48,153 bases of DNA from Flavobacteriales bacterium. GTDB lineage: Bacteria > Bacteroidota > Bacteroidia > CAIKAF01. The notes below the pieces were generated by a model, which saw only the letters and a program-made list of their open reading frames with translations, did no database searches and was not told where the DNA came from. Numbering within the stretch: the first letter of the stretch is position 1; every line of letters begins with the position of its first letter. The stretch covers positions 59,283 through 107,435 of the forward strand of contig JAKRSD010000030.1 in assembly GCA_022402535.1 (NCBI GenBank), given 5' to 3'. Shown piece after piece: positions 41,301-48,153 of the stretch. The position numbers were made by a program, and so were the translations under genes.

Positions 41301-42575
41301 CTACTTCTTTGTTTCAAAAAGCGCTTCGCGCGGAACCACTTTAATTTTTGTACCCGATTTAAGGGTTTTAGAAATAGCCCCGTAGGGACCTTCCACCACA
41401 TTTTCGCCCGCTTCAATCCCCGAAACAATGGCTATATGCCGGTTATCCTGAATGCCTGTAATTACTTTACGCATTTCCACCGTATCGTTTTTTACCACAA
41501 ATACATACTCTATAAATTTTTCTTCAGTACCCGATGAACCCGTATCGGGTTTAGCCGTAACGGACTGAATAGGCACGGCAATCTGATCCTTTACCGATTC
41601 CGTAAAAATTTTCACCGTGGCCGACATACCGGGTCTGAAGGGCGATTGTCCTTTCGGTAAATCTTTTTCTAAGTGTTGATACGAAGAACGCAACATCCGG
41701 ATTTTCACTTCGAACTTAGTTACCTCATCGGAGCTGAGCTGTGAAGTGGCAGAAGATTTGGGCGAATTCGCCATTTGGGTAACTATCCCTTTAAATTTCT
41801 GGTTCGGATAAGCATCCACCTCTATGGCGGCCGTATCGCCCAATGATAGACGAACGATTTCGTTTTCATTCACTTCCACCACTACCTGCATTTCATTGAG
41901 GTTGGCAATACGCAGCAGTTCGGTGCCCGACATCTGCGAAACCCCTACTACGCGTTCGCCTTTTTCTACGGCCAGCAGCGATACCGTACCCGAAACAGGC
42001 GCATAAATTTTGGAACGGGATAAATTTTTGGAAGCCTGGCTCATGCCGGCGCGGGCATTTTCTGCCGAAAATTTCGCCGCACTCACATTTTGTTCGGCAG
42101 CCGCCAGTTCCGACTTAGCCACTTCAAAATTGGCTTTTGCCGTTTCAAATTCTGCCGTGGAAATGGCTTTTTTATCAAACAGTTGTTTCTGCCGGTTATA
42201 GTCGGCTTCGGCGCGGGTCATCTGGGCTTTTGCCTGATCTAAACGGGCTTTGGTTCCGGCCAGTCCGGCCATCGCATTGTTGTATTGGGCCGTAGCGGCT
42301 TCAAACGATGTGGCTAATATTTCGGGATTGATTTCTGCCAAAGGTTGCCCCACCGTAACCGAATCGCCTTCGGCTACATAAAGCGCCACAATTTCGCCCG
42401 ACACGTCGCTGCTTATTTTCACCTCCGTCTCGGGACGAATTTTTCCGTTGGCCGACACCGTTTCCACGATGGTTCTTTTTTCAACCGTTTCGGTGCTTAC
42501 CAGCGTAATGTCTTTTTTTCCGCAGGAACCCAAAAAGGCTGCAAAAGCCAAAACGTATAGTGTTATTTTTTTCAT
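41301..42575 (-). CDS. Periplasmic adaptor (membrane fusion) lipoprotein of an efflux system
   Basis: 424 residues. A lipoprotein signal with lipobox LGSC (Cys18) is followed by a barrel-sandwich half (about 45-85; DVSGEIVALYVAEGDSVTVGQPLAEI), a long alpha-helical hairpin of Ala, Lys and Glu repeats (about 90-185), the second sandwich half (IYAPVSGTVSLLAVEKGERV), a beta-barrel and a membrane-proximal domain (VEGPYGAISKTLKSGTKI). This is the HlyD/MacA/AcrA adaptor family, which bridges an inner-membrane pump to a TolC channel. The MacA-like layout favours an ABC-type pump. It is 18 bp downstream of the TolC gene, but no pump follows. Confidence 0.92.
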   Translation of the reverse strand: MKKITLYVLAFAAFLGSCGKKDITLVSTETVEKRTIVETVSANGKIRPETEVKISSDVSGEIVALYVAEGDSVTVGQPLAEINPEILATSFEAATAQYNNAMAGLAGTKARLDQAKAQMTRAEADYNRQKQLFDKKAISTAEFETAKANFEVAKSELAAAEQNVSAAKFSAENARAGMSQASKNLSRSKIYAPVSGTVSLLAVEKGERVVGVSQMSGTELLRIANLNEMQVVVEVNENEIVRLSLGDTAAIEVDAYPNQKFKGIVTQMANSPKSSATSQLSSDEVTKFEVKIRMLRSSYQHLEKDLPKGQSPFRPGMSATVKIFTESVKDQIAVPIQSVTAKPDTGSSGTEEKFIEYVFVVKNDTVEMRKVITGIQDNRHIAIVSGIEAGENVVEGPYGAISKTLKSGTKIKVVPREALFETKK

Positions 42576-42593
42576 TTTCTGTATGTTTTCAAA

Positions 42594-44042
42594 TTACAGG
42601 GTCAGTTCTTTGCCCATGTAAAATTCTAAAATTTTAATCCGGTAAATAAACTCATAACGCGAAAGCAGGGTTTCCAGCTCGGCGTTGTTAAGTTGGGTTT
42701 TGGCATTATTAAAATCAAGAGAATTCATAGCGCCAGCATTGTACCGTTCTGTGGCGTATTCAAACGCTTCTTTTAATGCATCCACATTTTTTTTGTTTGC
42801 CTGATAGGTAATAAATCCGGCCCGTGCATCATTGAATGCGGTCTGAATCAGATTACGCAGATTCTGCTTCTGAATATCCACATTCAGGCGGCTGTTGAGC
42901 AGCTGGATTTTGGCCCGCTTAAGCGAAGCATGGTTTGCCAGACCGTTAAATAACGGAATGCTGAGCGAAAATCCCACCTGCGTATTCTGGTTGTTTTGCA
43001 ACTGGTTAACAAACGGCGTGCGTTCCCGCTGAAAATTCACATTGATAATGGGCAACTGCGGAATGGCCACCGTGTCGCCCCCGTAGGTGGGATACACATT
43101 AGGCGGAAGCGGCGTTACCGAAACCAGCGTATCGGTTATGCGCTGCGATAGCGAAGAATAACCCGTACCATAACTGGCCGATAAAAACAATGAAGGACTG
43201 AATGCGCCTTTAGCCACCGCTACCCCTTTTTGGGCGCTGCGCATGCTCATTTCGGCGCTTTGGATTCCCGGATGCAGTGCCACGGCATCCATATATACCT
43301 GAAAGGAAGACTTGGTCAACAGTTCTTCGGCTCCTGCGGGAATTTCCATTTCGGGTTTTTGAATCTGTATATCATCCTGATTCAGGTTCAGAATCTGAAT
43401 AAGTTGCAGACCTGCCTGGCGGATGGCATTTTCGGCATTCACCTTATTGATCATTTCGCGGGTGAGCTGGGCCTCTATATTCAAAAAATCACCACGGGTG
43501 ACGGCTCCCGCTTCGTAGAGCGTACGGGTGCGATCCAACTGATTTTGGGTAAGACTCATCTGTCCTTCGGCGATGGAGAGTCTGTCCAGTGCAAACAGCA
43601 GTTGCAGGTAGGCATTGGCCAGATTAAGCGACAAGTCGTTTTCGGCCTGCTGCACGGCGAGTTTATTGGCATCTAAGGCATAGCGGGCCTGTTTTAGGCG
43701 GTTTATGTTTTGCAGACCGCCAAAGAGCAGCCAGTTCCCGTTGACACCTATATTACCGCTGGTGGTACGTTGGTTCACGAACGTCAGGTTAAACTGGTCG
43801 AGCCGCTGTCCGAACGTATACCCGCCGAACAGGCTGGCATTTACCGTGGGAGCGAAAGCCGTTTTGGTCTGAAAAAAATCAATTTCGGCCGATTCCACAT
43901 TGAGGCGGCTTTGGGCCAGGTTGAGGTTATTGTCCCGGGCATAGGTAATGCATTCCTGCAGGGTCCACACCTTGCCCCCGGTTTGGGCAAAGCCCGCCGC
44001 AACACACAAAAACAACGGCAAACCAAATAATAGACGTTTCAT
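42594..44042 (-). CDS. TolC-family outer-membrane efflux channel
   Basis: 482 residues. A signal peptide (ending GFAQ) is followed by two TolC-type halves: WTLQECITYARDNNLNLAQSRLNVESAEIDFFQTK at 25-60 and a second helical half with AVALHPGIQSAEMSMRSAQKGVAVAKGAFSPSL (about 250-285), then SIPLFNGLANHASLKRAKIQLLNS and ALKEAFEYATERYNAGAMNSLDF near the end. These are coiled-coil hairpins and strands of the trimeric outer-membrane tunnel. First gene of a two-gene unit with the adaptor (18 bp). A TTAATTTG sequence 20 bp upstream is a one-mismatch -7 box. Confidence 0.94.
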   Translation of the reverse strand: MKRLLFGLPLFLCVAAGFAQTGGKVWTLQECITYARDNNLNLAQSRLNVESAEIDFFQTKTAFAPTVNASLFGGYTFGQRLDQFNLTFVNQRTTSGNIGVNGNWLLFGGLQNINRLKQARYALDANKLAVQQAENDLSLNLANAYLQLLFALDRLSIAEGQMSLTQNQLDRTRTLYEAGAVTRGDFLNIEAQLTREMINKVNAENAIRQAGLQLIQILNLNQDDIQIQKPEMEIPAGAEELLTKSSFQVYMDAVALHPGIQSAEMSMRSAQKGVAVAKGAFSPSLFLSASYGTGYSSLSQRITDTLVSVTPLPPNVYPTYGGDTVAIPQLPIINVNFQRERTPFVNQLQNNQNTQVGFSLSIPLFNGLANHASLKRAKIQLLNSRLNVDIQKQNLRNLIQTAFNDARAGFITYQANKKNVDALKEAFEYATERYNAGAMNSLDFNNAKTQLNNAELETLLSRYEFIYRIKILEFYMGKELTL

Positions 44043-44162
44043 AAGCCTTGTAAAAACAGCGGCAAATTAACGGACTTTTACGGGTTCACGGGTATGTTTA
44101 GACGTTGCGCCCGTTTTTGGGGAAGAATGGAGGATTCGGGAAGCCTTTCGGGAATGGAGGGG

Positions 44163-44274
44163 CATGGAAGTAAGAAGAGCGGGAAGACATTTGGGCAATC
44201 GGAAGGAAACAAATATATTTGGAAGTGAAAAAGGCCGGAACCCGATGAACGGACAAATCACCAAAAAAATAAAA
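44163..44274. repeat. 112-bp direct repeat, left copy
   Basis: Runs from CATGGAAG to AAAATAAAA and matches 45706-45817 in the same orientation without gaps, 106 of 112 bases identical. Key segments: AGAGCGGGAAGACATTTGG, AGGAAACAAATATATTTGG and CCGGAACCCGATGAACGG. The two copies bracket the fic gene. On the minus strand both copies encode a similar peptide (PFIGFR-x-FSLPNIFVSF), but the frames are short and I do not call them genes. Confidence 0.95.
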
Positions 44275-44354
44275 CGCAAAAAGGGTGTGCTTTCTATCTA
44301 AAATGAACCGGACAAGTGAAAAGTAAGCGTTCTTATGCAATTAAAATTTAGGGT

Positions 44355-45446
44355 ATGACAATAAAATTAAATAAGGCATATAACAATTTACCTCTTCTTC
44401 CTCCAAAGCAATCTTGGGTTGAAACAATCTCAATCTTAAAGCAAGAAAGCAAATCTGCTGTTGCATTGGCTGAATTAAAGGGCCTTACAAACACATTGCC
44501 CAATCCGAACATTCTTATCAATGCAGTTATATTAAAAGAAGCACAAGCGAGTTCTGGAATTGAAAATGTAATCACCACTCAAGACAAACTTTACCAAGCT
44601 TTATATGCCAAGTCCGCCAAACCTGATGGAGCCACCAAAGAGGTTTTACGATACAGAGAGGCATTACTTTTGGGCACACGCCTAATCAAAGAAAGAGGCT
44701 TCCTCAATACAAACGGAATAATTGCCATACAGAACGAATTGGAAGAAAATAATGCCGGACTCAGAAAACTTCCAGGAACGGCATTAATCAACGATTTAAC
44801 TAATGAAGTGATTTATACGCCGCCGGATAATTTTGATACCATTAATCATTTGATGAAAAACTTAGAGGATTACCTGAATGAGGATAAAGACGATGTGTCT
44901 CCATTAATCAAATTAGCCATCCAGCATTATCAATTTGAAAGTATTCATCCTTTCTATGACGGTAACGGCAGAACTGGGAGGATTATCAATATTTTGTATT
45001 TGATTTACAAAGGGTTATTGAACGAACCTGTTCTTTACTTGAGTTCATATATCATTCAAAACAAAGGGGATTACTACCGATTATTACAGGAAGTTCGGAC
45101 TAAGAATAACTGGGAAGAGTGGATTCTATATATGCTCAAAGGGACAGAACAAACAGCTCAAAACACCATTGAGCAAATCAACAAAATCAACCAGTTATTC
45201 AGTGAAACTCAAAATTTGGTTCAGGAGAAATTACCAAGAATTTATTCAAAAGATTTGATAGAACAGCTTTTTATTCACCCATACACCAAGATTGAATATT
45301 TGGTCAATAATTTGGGGATTGAAAGAAAAGCAGCATCAAGATATCTAAATAGTCTTGACGAAATAGGAATTTTGAAATCACAACAAAAAGGTAAAGAGGT
45401 CATTTACATAAATACCAAACTTTATAATTTACTAAAAAAAGGATGA
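44355..45446 (+). CDS. Fic family protein (probable AMP transferase), class II-like
   Basis: 363 residues. An N-terminal Fic-N region (about 8-100) holds an inhibitory helix ASSGIEN (Ser66-x3-Glu70-Asn71, the S-x3-E-N pattern that blocks ATP binding in class II Fic). The Fic core carries HPFYDGNGRTGR (His198 to Arg209), the complete HxFx(D/E)GNGRxxR active site, with a flap strand around 140-158. A C-terminal winged-helix-like domain (about 300-355; TKIEYLVNNLGIERKAASRYLNSLDEIGIL) probably binds DNA. Fic enzymes usually transfer AMP to a protein Ser, Thr or Tyr. The gene stands alone, AT-rich, inside a pair of 112-bp direct repeats, suggesting acquisition. Confidence 0.92.
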   Translation: MTIKLNKAYNNLPLLPPKQSWVETISILKQESKSAVALAELKGLTNTLPNPNILINAVILKEAQASSGIENVITTQDKLYQALYAKSAKPDGATKEVLRYREALLLGTRLIKERGFLNTNGIIAIQNELEENNAGLRKLPGTALINDLTNEVIYTPPDNFDTINHLMKNLEDYLNEDKDDVSPLIKLAIQHYQFESIHPFYDGNGRTGRIINILYLIYKGLLNEPVLYLSSYIIQNKGDYYRLLQEVRTKNNWEEWILYMLKGTEQTAQNTIEQINKINQLFSETQNLVQEKLPRIYSKDLIEQLFIHPYTKIEYLVNNLGIERKAASRYLNSLDEIGILKSQQKGKEVIYINTKLYNLLKKG

Positions 45447-45470
45447 AAAAAACGTGTGCCTAATTGTCCC

Positions 45471-45549
45471 ATGAAAATAAAACATGTCCCAAATGTTTCA
45501 TTTTTGGGACATGAAAATAAAACGTGAGACATTTTGGTACATGAAAAAC
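45471..45549. repeat. Short tandem and palindromic repeats after fic
   Basis: ATGAAAATAAAAC occurs at 45471 and 45511, with a shortened copy ATGAAAAAC at 45541. Between the first two lies a perfect 10-bp inverted repeat ATGTCCCAAA / TTTGGGACAT (45484-45512, 9-base loop). There is no T-tract, so it is not a normal terminator. It could be an operator or a small mobile palindrome. Confidence 0.75.
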
Positions 45550-45705
45550 AACCATGCAAAATCATCAAGAACACATCATTATGTTCCTTTCCCTCATCAA
45601 AAGAACAAGAACATGTGTTTGCGATTGGTTGGGAGAAAGGAAACAAATCAGGCGATAGGGCCGCCTATTTTTATGATCCTTATTGATTGATAGTCTGGGG
45701 GGATT
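45550..45705. other. Spacer between the fic repeats and the right direct repeat
   Basis: No gene supported. GAACACATCATTATGTTC and AGAACATGTGTTTGCG words suggest weak inverted symmetry. GAAAGGAAACAAAT (about 45642) also occurs inside the right 112-bp repeat. Confidence 0.3.
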
Positions 45706-45817
45706 CATGGAAATAAAAAGAGCGGGAAGACATTTGGGCAAACGAAAGGAAACAAATATATTTGGAAGTGAAAAAGCCCGGAACCCGATGAACGGACGAA
45801 TCACCAAAAAAATAAAA
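45706..45817. repeat. 112-bp direct repeat, right copy
   Basis: Second copy of the element at 44163-44274 (6 mismatches, no gaps). It ends 70 bp before the inverted half-site that opens the defence cassette. Confidence 0.95.
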
Positions 45818-45859
45818 GGAACCTAAAGTGCGTCAATCCACCCAAAACTCGAGAGATAA

Positions 45860-45903
45860 GCGCACCTTTGGTGTGCCAATAAACAAGTTAGCAGTAAGCC
45901 TAC
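45860..45903. repeat. Left inverted half-site of the defence cassette
   Basis: A hairpin GCGCACC-TTT-GGTGTGC (45860-45876) is followed by CAATAAACAA and GTTAGCAGTAAGCCTAC (45887-45903). The core TTAGCAGTAAGCC is the reverse complement, with one mismatch, of GGCCTACTGCTAA at 47976-47988. The GCC-AA ... GTTAGC layout resembles the 3' arm of an attC-type recombination site. Confidence 0.5.
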
Positions 45904-45994
45904 GAAAACCACTCAGCAGACAGTTTTTCATCTAAATATGAAGCTCATTTACATTATTAAGACCTAAAATTAGCTTTTTATTGTTTTTTATTCC

Positions 45995-46002
45995 TACTTT
46001 TG
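45995..46002 (+). promoter_or_regulatory. -7 promoter box of the defence operon (TACTTTTG)
   Basis: Exact TAnnTTTG match, 28 bp before the ATPase ATG and inside the unit bounded by the inverted half-sites, so the pair carries its own promoter. Confidence 0.6.
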
Positions 46003-46030
46003 CAGGACAATTACAAATTGACAAGAAAAA

Positions 46031-47329
46031 ATGATAATCAACTTTAGTATACAGAACTTCGGCTCGGTTAAAGACAAACAAACATTAACCTTTGAAGCTG
46101 ACAAATCCGACCACTTGGAAAATAGTTATATCATTCACACAAATGGACTAAGATTACTAAAAATTGCTTTAATCTACGGAGCTAATGCATCAGGGAAGAC
46201 AACAATTCTTAAAGCTCTTGAATTTCTTAGGGACATAGTTTTAGAGCCTGAAACCAAAAAAACTGATGAGTTAGACTTTCAGCCATTTTTGTTTGATTCT
46301 GAAACACCTAATCAAAACTCTTTAATTAGTATTGAGTTCATAGCAAACGACACAAAATACTTTTATGAAGTTGAGTTTTTTAGAAAAGCGGTGGTTAATG
46401 AGACCCTTAACTTTTATAATCCGAATAAAGCTAACGTATATAAGCGAACAACAGATATTAACAATCAATTCACCGAAATTAAATTTGGAAGCAAAATTAA
46501 AATCGACAAAACCATTGAAAAAAATCTTGAAGCAAATACACTTTGGAACAACACGGTCTTAGGCGGATTTCTAAAGACAAACGTTGATGTAAAAGAATTA
46601 AAAGAAGCTGTTGAATGGTTTAAAAACTACTTGCGTCCTTTAATTTTCACAAAAACACAACTAGAAGGATTTGTAACATCAAAAATTGACAAGGGAGAAT
46701 TATCAAAACTTGATGTAATAAATATCCTAAAAAAAGCTGATTTTCATATTTCGGACATTGTAATCCAGGAAGAAGAAAAGGAAATTCCGGATGGCTTTAT
46801 TGAATTTGTAAAAAAACAACTAAAAGCACCAGACAATGAAGTTAAAAAGTTAGAGGAAAAAGGGAAAATAACATCTGTAAATATTGAGTTTGAGCATACA
46901 GTAAACCAAACAAAATATACACTCCCAATTGAAATGGAATCACAAGGCACAAGAAGATTCTATGGTTTTGCAGGATTGCTAGCATTATTAATTAAAAATT
47001 CAACAGCATTTCCAATTGACGAATTAGAATCATCCCTCCATCCTGACTTGTATACACATTTCATTCTTTCTTTTTTACTTAATACCGATAAATCTCAAAT
47101 AATAGCAACAACACACAACAGAGAAATTCTCGACAATAAAGATGTTTTTAGAAACGATGCTATTTGGTTTACAGATAAAAATGAAAAATGCTCTACTGAG
47201 TTGTTTTCTTTAGCTGATTTTGATAGTTCAATAGTAAGAAACACAACAAATATTTACAATGCCTATAAGAGCGGTAAATTAAAAGCGACACCAAATTTGG
47301 GCGACAACTTCATTGATTTGAGTATATGA
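46031..47329 (+). CDS. AbiLi / RloA-type AAA ATPase of an abortive-infection pair
   Basis: 432 residues. An ABC/SMC-like AAA_15 ATPase: MIINFSIQNFGSVKD start, Walker A GANASGKT (50-57), a middle helical insertion, a signature-like MESQGTRRFYGFAGLL, Walker B with catalytic Glu (FPIDELESSLHP), and an H-loop (ATTHN). This matches the larger partner of RloA-RloB and AbiL (AbiLi) systems, which sense phage infection and pair with a TOPRIM-like nuclease. Its stop overlaps the next start (ATGA), implying coupled translation. Markedly AT-rich compared with the housekeeping genes, consistent with transfer. Confidence 0.9.
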   Translation: MIINFSIQNFGSVKDKQTLTFEADKSDHLENSYIIHTNGLRLLKIALIYGANASGKTTILKALEFLRDIVLEPETKKTDELDFQPFLFDSETPNQNSLISIEFIANDTKYFYEVEFFRKAVVNETLNFYNPNKANVYKRTTDINNQFTEIKFGSKIKIDKTIEKNLEANTLWNNTVLGGFLKTNVDVKELKEAVEWFKNYLRPLIFTKTQLEGFVTSKIDKGELSKLDVINILKKADFHISDIVIQEEEKEIPDGFIEFVKKQLKAPDNEVKKLEEKGKITSVNIEFEHTVNQTKYTLPIEMESQGTRRFYGFAGLLALLIKNSTAFPIDELESSLHPDLYTHFILSFLLNTDKSQIIATTHNREILDNKDVFRNDAIWFTDKNEKCSTELFSLADFDSSIVRNTTNIYNAYKSGKLKATPNLGDNFIDLSI

Positions 47330-47970
47330 GACAGTCAAGGAAGATAAGAAATCAGGTTGTTCCTACATATTCATTTGTTGTGGATGGGGAAACTGAAATT
47401 TGGTATTTGCAAATGTTGAAACGTAATGAACGGCAATTGAAAATAAATATCGAACCAAAACTTCCTCAAAGAAAAAGCATTGACGAGCAGTATAAACTTG
47501 TAATAGACCTTTCAGAACGTGAGTATTCGAAAGTTTTTTGGATAGTTGACTTAGACACAATAGTTAAAGAGTCGAGAGAAACTCCTAAAGGCAAGAAAAC
47601 ACCTTTGCAGACTTTAATTGAGCTTAGAGGAAAACTTCAAAAAGAATATAAAAATGTTACTGTAATCATTAATAATCCTTGTTTAGAATTTTGGCTATTA
47701 CTGCATTTTGAGAAGACCTCAAAACTTTTTGACACCTGCGACAAGGCTGAAAGTCAATTGAAAAAACACTTAAAAGACTACGAGAAAACTCAGAAATATT
47801 TCACTAAACAAGACAATGATATCTACTTAAAACTTAGACCACTTCTGAAAACAGCTATATCAAACTCCTCCAATTTGGGAGAATTCGATTTGGATGAACA
47901 GACAAAAGCAATTTGTGAAATGTTTCTGCTATTTGAATCCGATGAAATAAAAAAATACTATAAAAATTGA
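47326..47970 (+). CDS. AbiLii / RloB-type TOPRIM-like partner protein
   Basis: 214 residues. RloB-family features: VDGETE (Glu22 and Glu24 in GETE, residues 21-24), WIVDLDT with Asp75 and Asp77 (the DxD of TOPRIM nucleases), and the family hallmark NPCLEFWLLLHF (117-128). The last third is lysine-rich and helical. The family is the presumed nuclease or effector of AbiL / RloA-RloB systems, activated through the ATPase encoded by the overlapping upstream gene. The target is unknown. Start chosen at the ATGA overlap. Confidence 0.9.
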   Translation: MRQSRKIRNQVVPTYSFVVDGETEIWYLQMLKRNERQLKINIEPKLPQRKSIDEQYKLVIDLSEREYSKVFWIVDLDTIVKESRETPKGKKTPLQTLIELRGKLQKEYKNVTVIINNPCLEFWLLLHFEKTSKLFDTCDKAESQLKKHLKDYEKTQKYFTKQDNDIYLKLRPLLKTAISNSSNLGEFDLDEQTKAICEMFLLFESDEIKKYYKN

Positions 47971-47975
47971 CAAAA

Positions 47976-48098
47976 GGCCTACTGCTAATAGGCGTTTGGC
48001 TCAATGGCGGGTGACGTGGTTAATTGAACATTCTACCTCGCATCAACATTTGTGGTGTATTGATAGTTTTGAGCTCCGAAATGCGCCAAGCGCCAAAA
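47976..48098. repeat. Right inverted half-site and imperfect palindrome resembling an attC site
   Basis: GGCCTACTGCTAA (47976-47988) inverts the left half-site. It runs into GGCGTTTGGC (47991-48000), which pairs with GCCAAGCGCC (48085-48094) with one mismatch, and TCAATGG / ATGC flanks extend partial pairing. A variable centre of about 85 bases lies between. The overall size and the two-arm layout are those of integron attC sites, but the terminal GTTRRRY-type core is only loosely matched (GTCAAAC). No integrase is in the window. Confidence 0.5.
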
Positions 48099-48124
48099 CG
48101 TCAAACTGTCTAAAAACCTCTTTA

Positions 48125-48153
48125 ATTTATTAACATATTGAATGTTAATAAAT
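48125..48153. repeat. AT-rich hairpin at the window edge
   Basis: TTATTAACAT and ATGTTAATAA form a perfect 10-bp inverted repeat around ATTGA, extendable by two more pairs to the end of the window. It may continue beyond. Role unknown. Confidence 0.6.

Noticed and set aside
44067-44279. 70-codon minus-strand open frame in the left 112-bp repeat
   Set aside because: Open in both repeat copies but with unrelated flanks and no start signal; reported as a property of the repeat rather than as a gene.

Overview
The window looks like a chromosomal contig from a member of the Bacteroidota, probably of the Flavobacteriales type. Five large secreted proteins carry type IX secretion (T9SS) C-terminal sorting domains: four type B (gliding-motility-associated) and one type A. 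Several genes are preceded by the Bacteroidota -7 promoter box TAnnTTTG. Lipoproteins, the Bacteroidota-style TypA and LpdA, and an archaeal/eukaryal-type glycyl-tRNA synthetase fit the same assignment. Genus or species cannot be fixed from the sequence alone. No rRNA, tRNA, CRISPR array or transposase was seen.

Layout. 1-7.2 kb: two tandem, paralogous giant T9SS adhesin-like proteins (the first cut by the window edge), rich in Ig-like/PKD repeats. 7.2-16.3 kb: metabolic and secreted genes: a CocE/S15-type hydrolase, a VWA-domain lipoprotein, dihydrolipoyl dehydrogenase (lpdA), a secreted DNA/RNA non-specific endonuclease with an extra OB-like C-terminus, an SDR-type L-threonine 3-dehydrogenase, a PHB-depolymerase-family esterase and a small lipoprotein-like protein. 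16.4-20.4 kb: a two-gene unit of T9SS proteins, one with an S74 intramolecular chaperone domain. 20.4-21.35 kb: a gene-poor stretch with a candidate small RNA, a 12-G homopolymer and degenerate repeats. 21.35-26.64 kb: an EEP-family protein, typA and the galM-galK pair. 26.6-29.6 kb: a SprB-repeat T9SS protein.

29.9-38.3 kb is the most coherent system. On the minus strand, in transcription order, it holds a small secreted-like protein, an outer-membrane porin-like barrel, a one-TM protein of unknown function, DabA, DabB and a SulP-family anion transporter. DabA-DabB is the energy-coupled inorganic-carbon (CO2/bicarbonate) uptake complex. With a porin and a SulP carrier the cluster could carry inorganic carbon across both membranes, and the two small proteins may be undescribed accessory parts. 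glyS lies directly upstream on the same strand, followed (further upstream) by galE, a tract of degenerate repeats, and a TolC plus membrane-fusion-protein pair without its inner-membrane pump.

44.1-48.15 kb is an accessory, visibly AT-richer end. A class II-like Fic protein is bracketed by two 112-bp direct repeats (6 mismatches). Next comes a two-gene abortive-infection module of the AbiL / RloA-RloB type (AAA ATPase plus TOPRIM-like partner), bracketed by inverted 13-bp half-sites and followed by an imperfect palindrome resembling an integron-type attC site. This suggests capture of the defence pair as a cassette.
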